A DNA stretch of 64,000 nucleotides from GCA-002282575 sp964519885 (lineage in GTDB: Bacteria > Pseudomonadota > Gammaproteobacteria > Thiomicrospirales > Thiomicrospiraceae): the NCBI GenBank assembly GCA_964519885.1, contig CAZFLX010000012.1, positions 1 to 64,000 of the forward strand, written 5' to 3'. The position numbers were made by a program, and so were the translations under genes. How positions within the stretch are numbered: position 1 is the first letter of the stretch; every line of letters begins with the position of its first letter. The notes beneath the pieces were generated by a model. It was not told the DNA's origin. It saw nothing but the letters and a program-made list of their open reading frames with translations, and did no database searches. Below are positions 34,674 to 43,591 of this stretch, one piece after another.

Positions 34674-34696
34674 AAGGCAACCTCGGTTGCCTTTTT
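34674..34696 (+). terminator. Rho-independent terminator after flavodoxin
   Basis: AAGGCAAC, three-base loop, GGTTGCCTT, then T5. It lies only 20 bases before the next start, so part of the thioredoxin-like gene leader. Confidence 0.8.
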
Positions 34697-34715
34697 ATAT
34701 TTTGGAAATGAAATC

Positions 34716-35042
34716 ATGTCTACCAACCTTACAGAAATCATCCAAACTCACGATGCCGTTTTAGTTTTATTTGGCGCCCCGACTTGTCGAGTGTGTGGCG
34801 ACATTAAACCGCATTTATTCGAGGCGGTGCAAAAAGCCTATCCCAGCATGCAAACCATTTATATCAACTGTAATGATGAAGTGGATACCTGCGCACAACG
34901 CGGTGTGTTCAGTTTGCCTGTGGTGCAGGTTTATTTACAAGGACAGAAGTTTGTCGAAAAAATACGTGTGTTCAGCATTGCGGGCTTGGTTGATGAGTTG
35001 GCGCGCCCAATGCAATTAATGCAGGGAGATGAAGCGGAATGA
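34716..35042 (+). CDS. thioredoxin-like protein
   Basis: A 108-residue thioredoxin-fold protein with redox motif C-R-V-C (APTCRVCGDIKPHL) and the cis-Pro segment FSLPVVQVY. Two additional cysteines (INCNDEVDTC) flank the third strand. No signal peptide, so it is cytoplasmic. The motif CRVC and lack of WCGPC mark it as a divergent thioredoxin, perhaps a specific reductase. It is translationally coupled (ATGA) to the M48 protease gene. Confidence 0.78.
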   Translation: MSTNLTEIIQTHDAVLVLFGAPTCRVCGDIKPHLFEAVQKAYPSMQTIYINCNDEVDTCAQRGVFSLPVVQVYLQGQKFVEKIRVFSIAGLVDELARPMQLMQGDEAE

Positions 35043-36283
35043 ACTGGATCACCGTATTATTTCTAGTCAGTATCACGGCTTATGTGGCGATTGAATGGTG
35101 GTTGAGTTTGGCGCATCAGCGACATATTACAGCTAACCGTGATGCCGTCCCTGTTGATTTTGCGTCAGTTGTGTCTCTGGAAGCTCATCAAAAAGCTGCC
35201 GATTACAGTGCCGCTAAGTTGTCGATGGGGCGTTGCGTGTTGCTGTTTGATGTCGCGCTACTGCTAATTTTGTCGATTGGTGGTGGTTTTCAACTGATTT
35301 ATGATGCATGTCTGGCATCTGAGTGGTTATCGGGAACGGCTTTAGATGTTGCCTTTATCATGAGCGTGTTTGCCTTGTTGGCGGTGTTACATTTGCCATT
35401 TTCTGTGTATAGCACTTTTGTCACCGAAACCCAGTTTGGTTTTAACAAAATGTCGCCGGCGATGTTTGCTAAGGATACCTTGAAACAGTGGTTACTGATG
35501 CTCGTTATCGGTGTGCCGTTGCTCTGGGGTATGGTCGCTGTCATGAATGCTTGGATAGATGACTTTTGGTGGCTTTACGCCTGGGCAGGTTGGATGGCAT
35601 TTAACCTGTTATTGGTGTGGGCTTACCCGATTTGGATTGCGCCCATTTTTAACAAGTTTACCCCATTAGCTGAAGGCGAAATGAAAACACGCATTGAAGC
35701 TTTATTAAAGAAAACAGGCTTTGATAGTGACGGTATTTTTGTCATGGACGGCTCTTCTCGTTCTGGTCATGGTAATGCTTACTTCACGGGGTTTGGTAAA
35801 AACAAGCGCATCGTGTTTTACGATACCTTGCTCGAAAAGTTGACTGTCGATGAAGTGGAAGCGGTATTAGCGCATGAGCTGGGTCATTTTAAGCATGGAC
35901 ACATTAAACAGCGTTTAATCGAAGGTGCTTTAATGAGTTTAGCGGGGTTGGCGCTATTAGGCTGGTTGGTGCAATTGCCTGAATTCTATACGGGTCTGGG
36001 ATTAACCACGCAAACTCCCGCGATGGCATTACTGTTATTTCTCACCGTTGTACCAAGTTTTTTCTTTTGGATTGGTCCGATTATGGCAATCAAAAGCCGT
36101 CAGCATGAATTTGAAGCCGACGCTTTTGCGGCTCAACATGCCTCAGCTTCGGCACTCATCAGTGCTTTGTTGGCTATGTATCGTGATAATGCCAGCACGC
36201 TCACGCCGCATCCTTGGCATTCGGTTTATCATGACAGTCATCCGCCCGCGAAGATTCGTATTGATCATTTGAAGGCATTGTAA
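35039..36283 (+). CDS. M48-family zinc metallopeptidase (Ste24/CAAX protease-like)
   Basis: A 414-residue integral-membrane protease with the zinc motif LAHELGHFKHGH (His279, Glu280, His283) and a downstream Glu ligand in EFEADAFA. N-terminal transmembrane segments include residues about 3-22, 60-85, 100-120 and 150-195, with the family signature TETQFGFNK and DGSSRSGHGNAYFTGFGK. Bacterial homologues of yeast Ste24 process or degrade membrane proteins. It overlaps the thioredoxin-like gene by four bases. Confidence 0.9.
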   Translation: MNWITVLFLVSITAYVAIEWWLSLAHQRHITANRDAVPVDFASVVSLEAHQKAADYSAAKLSMGRCVLLFDVALLLILSIGGGFQLIYDACLASEWLSGTALDVAFIMSVFALLAVLHLPFSVYSTFVTETQFGFNKMSPAMFAKDTLKQWLLMLVIGVPLLWGMVAVMNAWIDDFWWLYAWAGWMAFNLLLVWAYPIWIAPIFNKFTPLAEGEMKTRIEALLKKTGFDSDGIFVMDGSSRSGHGNAYFTGFGKNKRIVFYDTLLEKLTVDEVEAVLAHELGHFKHGHIKQRLIEGALMSLAGLALLGWLVQLPEFYTGLGLTTQTPAMALLLFLTVVPSFFFWIGPIMAIKSRQHEFEADAFAAQHASASALISALLAMYRDNASTLTPHPWHSVYHDSHPPAKIRIDHLKAL

Positions 36284-36297
36284 CCTTTTTTTAGATT

Positions 36298-36320
36298 AGC
36301 CCCTTAATAGGGGCTTTTTT
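36298..36320 (+). terminator. Rho-independent terminator after M48 protease gene
   Basis: AGCCCC, six-base loop, GGGGCT and T5-6 at the end of the operon, between convergent genes. Confidence 0.85.
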
Positions 36321-36321
36321 A

Positions 36322-37086
36322 TTAGGCTGATTTGATGGTACGAATGCTAGGTAAATCTAACTGATGTCGTTCGGCGAGCATCAGTGCGCGCGCCAGTCGT
36401 GCAGGGGCGCTACGTCCCATGCAACCATGATTAGGGTCACCATAAAAAGCGGCTTTGAGTGATTCCATTAACTGTAAATGATCGAATTTGGTTTGGGTTA
36501 AGGCTTCTTGCAAGGCAATAACATCGCTGGCCACCGCATTCATCAAATGCGCGTGTTGTTCGACAAGTTCACTGGTTGTGCCGCCCACCGCTAAGCCTGC
36601 AATATTGCTGGTTTGAATATAGAGGTTTTTCAATACCAATTCGTACAGCAGCTCACTTTCATTGGCAAGGGTACGCGCGGGTAGCCCTAATTTGCTATAA
36701 ACCTTCACAACCAATTCTGCTAAAGGTCCATAAACCACCGAAGGTAAAACCACTTGATGCGTTTTGCCCGCTTTTTTCTCGAACCACACAGAAATGATCG
36801 TCGGATTCATTAATCCGTGCTGTTGCCAATCAGCAGGGAGTAGCTCGTTTTGAATAAGAACCAATTTGTCTTGCCAAGTCTTCGGCATACTGGCCAATAA
36901 GCTGGGTAGATCTTTTTCTGCCACACAAACCCAGACACTATTAGGCGTGGGGTAGGTCTTTGCCATTTCTGCTAAGTCGTGCTGACGCAGCACAGGAACG
37001 ACTGGGGAGCCTAACATGAGTAGTCCACTGGCAAAGGTTTTACCCAACTCACCCAATCCAATGACGATATTTACATCAGAGCGCAT
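36322..37086 (-). CDS. ketopantoate reductase (ApbA/PanE)-like protein
   Basis: A 254-residue protein with an N-terminal Rossmann start (VNIVIGLGELGKTFASGLLMLG) and VWVCVAEKDLPSLL, and a helical C-terminal part (LVLKNLYIQTSNIAGLAVGGT, FYGDPNHGCMGRSAPARLA) similar in arrangement to PanE. PanE reduces 2-dehydropantoate with NADPH, but residues of the catalytic Lys/Glu region are not convincingly matched and the protein is shorter than PanE (about 300), so another small-molecule dehydrogenase is possible. It is divergent from rnr. Confidence 0.6.
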   Translation of the reverse strand: MRSDVNIVIGLGELGKTFASGLLMLGSPVVPVLRQHDLAEMAKTYPTPNSVWVCVAEKDLPSLLASMPKTWQDKLVLIQNELLPADWQQHGLMNPTIISVWFEKKAGKTHQVVLPSVVYGPLAELVVKVYSKLGLPARTLANESELLYELVLKNLYIQTSNIAGLAVGGTTSELVEQHAHLMNAVASDVIALQEALTQTKFDHLQLMESLKAAFYGDPNHGCMGRSAPARLARALMLAERHQLDLPSIRTIKSA

Positions 37087-37159
37087 GCTTTTTTCCTTTA
37101 ATAATGACGGTTTGAATAAATTTTAACCGATTCACTATGTTTGTGCTTGCACAAGTCGT

Positions 37160-37165
37160 TATAAT
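37160..37165 (+). promoter_or_regulatory. candidate -10 box upstream of rnr
   Basis: A perfect TATAAT at 37160-37165 with no convincing -35 at 17 bases. If used, the transcript would begin around 37172, so ATG 37174 would be essentially leaderless and ATG 37204 is the likelier start of RNase R. Confidence 0.4.
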
Positions 37166-37173
37166 GTCATCTT

Positions 37174-39651
37174 ATGAAAAAACCATCTAAAGTCGCATTG
37201 TCCATGTCAGAAAATCCAACTGAAACCACTCCAATTGTTCAACCTACTCCAGGTGCAGATATCGATACGCATTTATCGCAAGATCCTGCTTTTGCGCGTG
37301 AAGCCGAAAAGTATGATAATCCCGTGCCGAGCCGTGAATATATTTTGTCGATGCTAGAAGCGGCAGGTAAGCCGATGTTTACCGATGAAATTCAGCAAGC
37401 ATTAGGCGTGGTTGATGATGAAGAACGCCAAGAGGGTGTGCGTCGTCGCTTGAAAGCCATGGTACGCGATGGTCAATTGCTGCAAAACCGCAAAGGGGCT
37501 TTTGGGGTGGTGCAGCGCATGGACTTAATCAAAGGTCGCATTCATGCGCATCCCGATGGTTTTGGTTTTTTAGTACCCGAAGCGGGTGGTGAAGACTTAT
37601 TTTTACCTTTCCGTGAAATGCAACGCGTCATGCATGGTGACATCGTTTTAGGTCACGTGATTGATGTTGACCATCGCGGTCGCCAAATTGCCGCTATTGT
37701 GGAAGTGGTTGAGCGTGCGCATCAGCAAGTGGTCGGTAAGCTGTTTTTTGAGCATGGACTGGCTTATGTGCGCTCTGAAAACAAACGCATTACGCAAGAC
37801 GTGTTGATTCCGATTGATGCCATGCTGGGTGCGCGTGAGGGTCAGCTGGTCATTGCGGAAATTATTCATCCGCCAACACCTCGTTCCAGTGCGGTCGGAC
37901 ACATTAAACAAATTTTGGGTGAAGTGCACGATCCCGGTTTAGAAATTGATGCTGCCATTCATGCTTACAATTTGCCCAATGAATGGTCTGAGGCTTTGTT
38001 GGCAGAAGTTGCCGCTTTGCCCGATACGGTAATTGAATCTGATTTAGAAGGGCGCGAAGACATACGTCATTTGCCTTTAGTCACCATTGATGGTGACGAT
38101 TCTAAAGATTTCGATGATGCGGTTTACGCCACCAAACGTCCTGATGGTAGCTGGCGCTTAATTGTCGCTATTGCCGACGTGGCGCATTATGTCAAACCCA
38201 ACTCTGCGTTAGATGAAGAAGCCATTAAGCGCGGTAATTCAGTGTATTTCCCGCAACGCGTGATTCCGATGTTGCCAGAAAAGCTATCGAATGAATTGTG
38301 TTCTTTGAATCCGCACGTAGATCGTCTTTGTATGGTGGCAGACCTGTCGCTGAATGCGGATGGTAGTGTGCGTCGTAGCCGTTTCTACAACGGTGTGATG
38401 CATTCCCATGCGCGTTTGACCTACAACACGGTGGCTAAAATCGTCGTGGATAAAGATGAAGCGGTGCGTGAAACGCATAAACCGCTGGTGAAACAGTTAG
38501 ACCAGCTGTATGAGTTGTATCATGCTTTGCGAGCCTTGCGCGATGCCCGTGGCGCAATTGATTTTGATTCGGTTGAAACGAAAATTGTGTTCGATGAAGA
38601 TCGTAAAATTGACCGTATTGAACCCTTGCAACGTAATGATGCGCACAAGGTGATTGAAGAATGTATGTTGTTAGCGAATGAGTCAGTCGCCAAGCATTTG
38701 TCGAAAGCTAAACTGCCGACTCTCTATCGTTTGCACGAAGCCCCACCTGAAGAAAAACTCGCTGACTTGCACAAGTTTTTAGCAGATTTCCGCTTGCAGT
38801 TGTGTGGTGGTGGCGAGACGCCAACAGCAATGGATTACACGCGTTTAATCAATTCGATTCAAGAGCATCCGAGTAAAGAATTGATTGAGACGGTGTTGCT
38901 GCGCTCGATGGCGCAAGCGACCTACAGTCCGAAAGAGGGCGGTCACTTTGGTTTGGCTTATGAGCATTATTTGCACTTTACTTCACCGATTCGTCGGTAC
39001 CCAGATTTAATGGTGCATCGTGGCCTGAAGCATTTAATTGCTAAAGGTAAAAAAGCCGATTGGCCTTGGACAGAGGCGGCATTAGAGCAGTTGGGTCAGC
39101 AATGTTCAACCACTGAGCGTCGTGCCGATGAAGCCGTGCGTGATGCTACTAACTGGTTAAAATGTGAGTATTTATCGCACTTTGTTGGCGATACCTTCAT
39201 CGGGGCGGTAACGTCGGTTGCTAGTTTTGGGTTGTTTGTCCAACTCGATCACTTATTCGTTGAAGGCATGGTTCATGTGACTGAGCTGGGCAATGAGTAT
39301 TTCCACTATGATGCTTCTAAACATATCATGATGGGCGAGCGCACGGGTAAGTCATACCGTTTAGGTGATCGCATTGCGGTACAAGTTGCCAAAGTGAATT
39401 TAGATGAACGCAAAGTAGACTTTTCGTTGCCAGGTGTTGAAAAAGCACCAGAACGCGCCATGCAAGATCGTGGTGCGAAAAAACGTCGCCCTGCTCCGAA
39501 ACCAACAGCTGCGCAAATGGAAGTACAGGTCGATTCGATGCAAATGATTAAAGACATTTTGCAGGAAGGTGAAACGGTTGAAGTCAGCAATGATGAAAAA
39601 CCGAAAAAGAAACGCCGTCGCTACGTTAAAAAACGTCGTAAAGACGCTTAA
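37174..39651 (+). CDS. rnr: ribonuclease R
   Basis: An 825-residue 3'-5' exoribonuclease (RNase II/R family). Order: N-terminal helix-turn-helix and cold-shock domains (GRIHAHPDGFGFLVP), RNB catalytic domain with DGDDSKDFDDAVYA (metal-binding Asp), SPIRRYPDLMVHRGL, a C-terminal S1 domain (FIGAVTSVASFGLFVQLD), and a Lys/Arg-rich tail typical of RNase R. The segment SQDPAFAREAEKYDNPVPSR aligns with the E. coli start region, so residues before it are extra; ATG 37204 (MSENPTE) may be the true start. RlmB follows 2 bases downstream, the conserved gamma-proteobacterial order. Confidence 0.95.
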   Translation: MKKPSKVALSMSENPTETTPIVQPTPGADIDTHLSQDPAFAREAEKYDNPVPSREYILSMLEAAGKPMFTDEIQQALGVVDDEERQEGVRRRLKAMVRDGQLLQNRKGAFGVVQRMDLIKGRIHAHPDGFGFLVPEAGGEDLFLPFREMQRVMHGDIVLGHVIDVDHRGRQIAAIVEVVERAHQQVVGKLFFEHGLAYVRSENKRITQDVLIPIDAMLGAREGQLVIAEIIHPPTPRSSAVGHIKQILGEVHDPGLEIDAAIHAYNLPNEWSEALLAEVAALPDTVIESDLEGREDIRHLPLVTIDGDDSKDFDDAVYATKRPDGSWRLIVAIADVAHYVKPNSALDEEAIKRGNSVYFPQRVIPMLPEKLSNELCSLNPHVDRLCMVADLSLNADGSVRRSRFYNGVMHSHARLTYNTVAKIVVDKDEAVRETHKPLVKQLDQLYELYHALRALRDARGAIDFDSVETKIVFDEDRKIDRIEPLQRNDAHKVIEECMLLANESVAKHLSKAKLPTLYRLHEAPPEEKLADLHKFLADFRLQLCGGGETPTAMDYTRLINSIQEHPSKELIETVLLRSMAQATYSPKEGGHFGLAYEHYLHFTSPIRRYPDLMVHRGLKHLIAKGKKADWPWTEAALEQLGQQCSTTERRADEAVRDATNWLKCEYLSHFVGDTFIGAVTSVASFGLFVQLDHLFVEGMVHVTELGNEYFHYDASKHIMMGERTGKSYRLGDRIAVQVAKVNLDERKVDFSLPGVEKAPERAMQDRGAKKRRPAPKPTAAQMEVQVDSMQMIKDILQEGETVEVSNDEKPKKKRRRYVKKRRKDA

Positions 39652-39653
39652 TC

Positions 39654-40400
39654 ATGAGTGTTGGACAAGCGCATCCAGGCTGGCACGCTGCTGAGGCCGC
39701 ACTCATCAAGCATCCCGAGTTTGTGCTGAAATTATGGCTGTTGCAGGGTAGGGAAGATCAGCGTGGAACTAAGCTAGCTGAACTGGCTCAGTCGCTGGGC
39801 ATCCGCATTGAATACGTTTCTAAATCGGCATTAGATAAGCAAGATCGTCATCATCAGGGCGTGATTGCTTGGATGAAAGAGCAAACTCTGCCATCCGATG
39901 CTGAATTGACCGACTTTTTGGATGCCTTAACCAAGCCTAATCCGTTACTCTTGGTGCTAGATGGGGTGCAAGATCCGCACAATTTGGGTGCTTGTTTGCG
40001 CTCTGCCGATGCCGCTGGTGTCGATGCGGTGATTATTCCCAAGCATCATGCGGTGGGCTTAACACCCACGGTGAGCAAAGTGGCTTGCGGTGCCGCTGAA
40101 GCCTTGCCATTGTTTCAAGTGAATAATCTCTCAAGAACCTTAGATATGCTTAAAGCACGGGGTATTTGGTTAAGTGGTTTGGCACTGGCTGAAGGGGCTG
40201 TATCGGTGTTTGACGCCGATTGGAAGGGAGCTGTCGCCATTATTATGGGGTCGGAAGATACAGGTATCCGAGCTTTAACGCAAAAGCAGTGCGATCGTCT
40301 GGTGATTATTCCCATGCTGGGTACGGTTCAAAGTTTGAATGTGTCCGTCGCTACCGGCGTGGTGCTTTACACCGCGCTACAGCAACGATTATCTGTTTAA
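39654..40400 (+). CDS. rlmB: 23S rRNA (guanosine(2251)-2'-O)-methyltransferase RlmB
   Basis: A 248-residue SpoU-family methyltransferase with an N-terminal substrate-binding domain and the SPOUT knot motifs LVLDGVQDPHNLGACLRSADA, AIIMGSEDTGIR and IPMLGTVQSLNVSVATGVVLY. It 2'-O-methylates G2251 in the peptidyl-transferase P loop. Directly behind rnr as in many gammaproteobacteria. Its last four bases overlap the end of the convergent kinase gene. Confidence 0.95.
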   Translation: MSVGQAHPGWHAAEAALIKHPEFVLKLWLLQGREDQRGTKLAELAQSLGIRIEYVSKSALDKQDRHHQGVIAWMKEQTLPSDAELTDFLDALTKPNPLLLVLDGVQDPHNLGACLRSADAAGVDAVIIPKHHAVGLTPTVSKVACGAAEALPLFQVNNLSRTLDMLKARGIWLSGLALAEGAVSVFDADWKGAVAIIMGSEDTGIRALTQKQCDRLVIIPMLGTVQSLNVSVATGVVLYTALQQRLSV

Positions 40401-41596
40401 GCTAAGAAAATATTGCCCTGTTCGTCAATGACAATGGGTACGGCTTTGAGAGATTGATTATGACAAGGTCCAGCCACGCACAATCCATCAGAGACATTAA
40501 AGTAGGCGTCGTGAACGGAACATTTGAGCGTCAGAGCACGTGGGTCAATTTCGACCTTGTACATGCTGTCTAGCGGTACATTGGCGTGCGGGCAATTATT
40601 CACATAAGCCTTAGCCGACTCTTTATACTTCAATACAATGACGGAATAGTTGAGTGATTCGGGTTTAACGACATTGCCTTTATAGGCATTCAGTTTTTCT
40701 AGCTGCCCCAAGCGAATACGATTGTCATTACTAAACAGCTTAGTCAGTCCCTTTTGTTGAATTTTCTTTTCGGCCAGTCGAGTTGCTAGGGTCAAGGCTT
40801 CTTGCGTGCTGTGTCCACGAACCAACGCATCAATAATACCTGCATTAAAGGTATCACCAGCACCTAGGGTGTCAATAACCGCTAAATCGGGGGTTGCAGC
40901 TTCAAAAAATAATTCACCTTGTACCGATAAGGCATAAGCGCCTTGGCTTCCCCAGCCGCAGAATAGCTGAGCATGGGGCGTTTGCTGATGCATGGCTTTC
41001 AAAAACTCATCTGCTTTATTGAAGCCTTTGAGTGTGGCGTACTGCTGCGAGAAGAAGAGCACATTGGCTTGTGGGATGAGTTGATCTAATAAGGGACGCT
41101 CTTTTTCGACCTCTAACGAGATGGGTTGATGCTTGAGAAAACATTTGGCAAGGTTAAACATGCCGACTAAGGCTTCGGTGTTGCGTGCTTCAAAATGCAG
41201 CCAGTCGTAGGATTCAAACTCGGTACGCGCAAAATGTTCAAAACTCAGTTCGGGTAAGTCCCGAAAATGATTGATGGTGCGAGAAGCGGAAGCTTGTGCA
41301 ATCCATACGCTAGAAACGGGCGTTTTGCCTTGACGAATATATTGCGCAGGCTCAAAGTTAATGCCTTGTTGAGTCATCAAATTTAACAGTTTTTGCCCCA
41401 TTAGGTCTTTGGTGTAACTTCCCATCCAATCGGTTTGATGTCCCATCTGAGCCAATACGCTCAAACTATTGACAGCATTGCCGCCGAGTTGTTCGGTCAT
41501 GGCTAAACAACGAGATTCGCTGTTTTCTTGCGGATAGTGATCCATAAACACCAGATGATCTATCACCGCATTACCGATACCCAGAATTTTTGCCAT
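40397..41596 (-). CDS. PfkB-family sugar kinase fused to a C-terminal Rieske [2Fe-2S] domain
   Basis: A 399-residue two-domain protein. Residues 1 to about 295 are a PfkB/ribokinase-type carbohydrate kinase (ILGIGNAVIDHLVFMDHYP, GGNAVNSLSVLAQMG, and the anion-hole/catalytic motif DTLGAGDTFNAGI with Asp248), closest in style to ketohexokinase-like members. Residues about 315-399 form a Rieske ferredoxin-like domain: Cys335-Pro-His337 and Cys359-Ser-Val-His362 are the cluster ligands, followed by DAYFNVSDGLCVAGPC and LKAVPIVID. No frameshift is needed to join them. How a redox cluster serves a sugar kinase is unknown. The gene is monocistronic and convergent with rlmB. Confidence 0.85.
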   Translation of the reverse strand: MAKILGIGNAVIDHLVFMDHYPQENSESRCLAMTEQLGGNAVNSLSVLAQMGHQTDWMGSYTKDLMGQKLLNLMTQQGINFEPAQYIRQGKTPVSSVWIAQASASRTINHFRDLPELSFEHFARTEFESYDWLHFEARNTEALVGMFNLAKCFLKHQPISLEVEKERPLLDQLIPQANVLFFSQQYATLKGFNKADEFLKAMHQQTPHAQLFCGWGSQGAYALSVQGELFFEAATPDLAVIDTLGAGDTFNAGIIDALVRGHSTQEALTLATRLAEKKIQQKGLTKLFSNDNRIRLGQLEKLNAYKGNVVKPESLNYSVIVLKYKESAKAYVNNCPHANVPLDSMYKVEIDPRALTLKCSVHDAYFNVSDGLCVAGPCHNQSLKAVPIVIDEQGNIFLA

Positions 41597-42034
41597 TAAG
41601 TCTGTCCTAAGCTAGCCTGTTGATTTTGTAAATTTTAACGTAAAACACCCTCACTAGATATGCATCATGGGTAAATATTGTGATGTGCATAAGTAAATTT
41701 TTTGCATTAGGGTGCTTGACATCTTGCCGGCAATCATCAGTGATGAATTGGTTGGGTGTTTGTTATTTGTTAAATTTAACTTATTGAAAAATATATAAAT
41801 AGTGTTGGTTAATGGTGTTTTATATTCTCTAAGATATTGATTTTTTACCAGTCAGTTTTGTTCACACCTTCTGTGGATAACTTTGTGGATTTCTTGGGTA
41901 AAGGCGGTTAAAGAGGTTGTTTTTCCGCCATTAATAAAGATGCTTACTTTTTAAGCACTTTATTTTGGTGGTGTTTAGGGGTATTGCTTGTTAGAATGAT
42001 GCAATATTCGTTATAAAACCTTACAGATAGTTCC
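41597..42034. other. 438-base AT-rich intergenic region between divergent kinase-Rieske and mshM genes
   Basis: No coding potential or RNA gene recognised. It must hold promoters for both directions: a TTGACA at about 41716 and an extended -10-like TG-T-TAGAAT (41989-41997) 38 bases before mshM are candidates. A DnaA-box pair (described separately) lies at 41872-41892. Confidence 0.6.
41872..41892 (-). promoter_or_regulatory. DnaA-box pair
   Basis: TGTGGATAA (41872-41880) is an exact complement of the consensus DnaA box TTATCCACA; TGTGGATTT (41884-41892) is a near match 12 bases further in the same orientation. No replication genes are nearby, so an origin is unlikely; a DnaA-controlled promoter or titration site is possible. 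Confidence 0.45.
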
Positions 42035-43591
42035 ATGTATCAACAGTTTTTTGGTTTCAATTCGTTGCCGTTCAAAATCACGCCAGATGAGCGTGTGTTT
42101 TTTGCTGGCGCTCATCGCCAGGAAATGTTGGATGCTCTGTTGTATGGTATTGAACGAGGTGAGGGCATCATTACCGTTATTGGCGAAGTGGGTATTGGTA
42201 AAACCACGCTTGCCCGTGTTTTGTCCAATCGTTTTTCTCAATGTTTTTCCATTATCAGTATTTTTACTCCCAATGTTTCCGCGTTAGATATGCTGCGCTT
42301 AATTGCACAAGAAGCGGGTTTGCATCCGTCTGCAGAAGCGGGAAAAGTTGAGTTAATGCAAGCCATTCGTAGCTACTGTTTGCACTTGCATCAACAAGGT
42401 AAACGTTTTTTATTATTGATTGATGAAGCGCAAACCATGTTTGCTGAAACCATTGAAGAATTGCGTTTGTTGTCCAATATGCAAGTCGATGATGTGAAGT
42501 TGGTACAAGTCTTGTTGTTTGGTCAACCCGAATTGGATCGCATGCTCAATTCACCCGAACTGCGCCAAGTTAAAGATCGCGTGGTGTTTCAAATCCACAT
42601 TCAACCCTTTAGTCGCGATGAGTTAGCGGAATATCTAAGCTTTCGTTTACAGCAAGCAGGTTATCAAGGGCAGTATTTTTTTAGTGATGAGGTGGTTGAT
42701 GCCATTTTCCGCAAAAGCCAAGGCTATGCGCGTGCCGTCAATCGATTGGCCGACCAAGCACTGATGGCAGCCTTTGCTGAGCAAACCCATCAGCTAACAG
42801 TGGATCATGTCGAATCTTCCAATCAGGAAGCGACCACACCTTTAGCACCAGAGGTGCCTGCGTCAACTCAATCAATTCAGGGTTGGCAGCGCATAAAAAC
42901 CCTTAAGTTCATGCCTTTTGGCTTGATGGGTTTAATGCTGTTACTGCTTGGATTGGTGGTGGTGTTTTATACCACCATGGACGTACAAAATGATTCTGAC
43001 AAGAGTGCACAATCGTCATCCACAACCGCCGGCAGTGCAGCACAAGCCTTATCGCAACAAGTGCCAACACAACAAGATCAACCTTCTGTCGAAATGGCTG
43101 AAAAGGAAAAGGTTGAGGCTAATCCGATGCCTGTTGCTGACTCGGTTGCACAGGAGGAAAAAAGTGATCGTCCCGGCACACCATCCTTAACTGATACTGA
43201 TAGGCAATGGATGGCATCTGGCAGGTCAGATGCACAATGGCGCGAGATTCATCAACGGCAGCTGGTATGGTTTAATCAGTTAGCAAGTGAGGATAAGGTT
43301 ACGATTCAACTCATGTCGAGTCCTTGGCGATTGCGTGAGTCCTTTGTGGTGGAATCGTCACGTATCATTGAACGTCTTCCGAAAGCACCGGCTTTCTATT
43401 ATGATTATTCCGCTGCAGTGGACCGTCCACGCATTGCGGTGATTTATGGTGTTTACGATTCTAAGGAGCTGGCTAAGCAAGCATTAAGAATCTTGAACGA
43501 GGGAAATAAAGGATACCGCCCTGAAATGGTCAGCTTTAAACAAGTTGTCGAGTCGATGAAAAAGTCGTTAGTCTTGGTAGAACAACCATGA
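42035..43591 (+). CDS. mshM: MSHA biogenesis protein MshM (ExeA/GspA-like ATPase)
   Basis: A 518-residue protein. The AAA+ domain has the family start MYQQFFGFNSLPFKITPDERVFF, Walker A GEVGIGKTTLA and Walker B LLLIDEAQTMF. A transmembrane segment follows near residues 292-312 (FGLMGLMLLLLGLVVVFY), then a low-complexity periplasmic linker and a C-terminal SPOR-like domain (VTIQLMSSPWRLRE, IAVIYGVYDSKELAKQAL) that may bind peptidoglycan. GspA/MshM ATPases help insert the secretin through the cell wall. It overlaps mshL by four bases and begins the pilus operon. Confidence 0.82.
   Translation: MYQQFFGFNSLPFKITPDERVFFAGAHRQEMLDALLYGIERGEGIITVIGEVGIGKTTLARVLSNRFSQCFSIISIFTPNVSALDMLRLIAQEAGLHPSAEAGKVELMQAIRSYCLHLHQQGKRFLLLIDEAQTMFAETIEELRLLSNMQVDDVKLVQVLLFGQPELDRMLNSPELRQVKDRVVFQIHIQPFSRDELAEYLSFRLQQAGYQGQYFFSDEVVDAIFRKSQGYARAVNRLADQALMAAFAEQTHQLTVDHVESSNQEATTPLAPEVPASTQSIQGWQRIKTLKFMPFGLMGLMLLLLGLVVVFYTTMDVQNDSDKSAQSSSTTAGSAAQALSQQVPTQQDQPSVEMAEKEKVEANPMPVADSVAQEEKSDRPGTPSLTDTDRQWMASGRSDAQWREIHQRQLVWFNQLASEDKVTIQLMSSPWRLRESFVVESSRIIERLPKAPAFYYDYSAAVDRPRIAVIYGVYDSKELAKQALRILNEGNKGYRPEMVSFKQVVESMKKSLVLVEQP

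Noticed and set aside
41597..42034. chromosomal origin of replication
   Set aside because: Two DnaA boxes alone, with no dnaA, dnaN, gidA or AT-repeat array nearby, do not support an origin.
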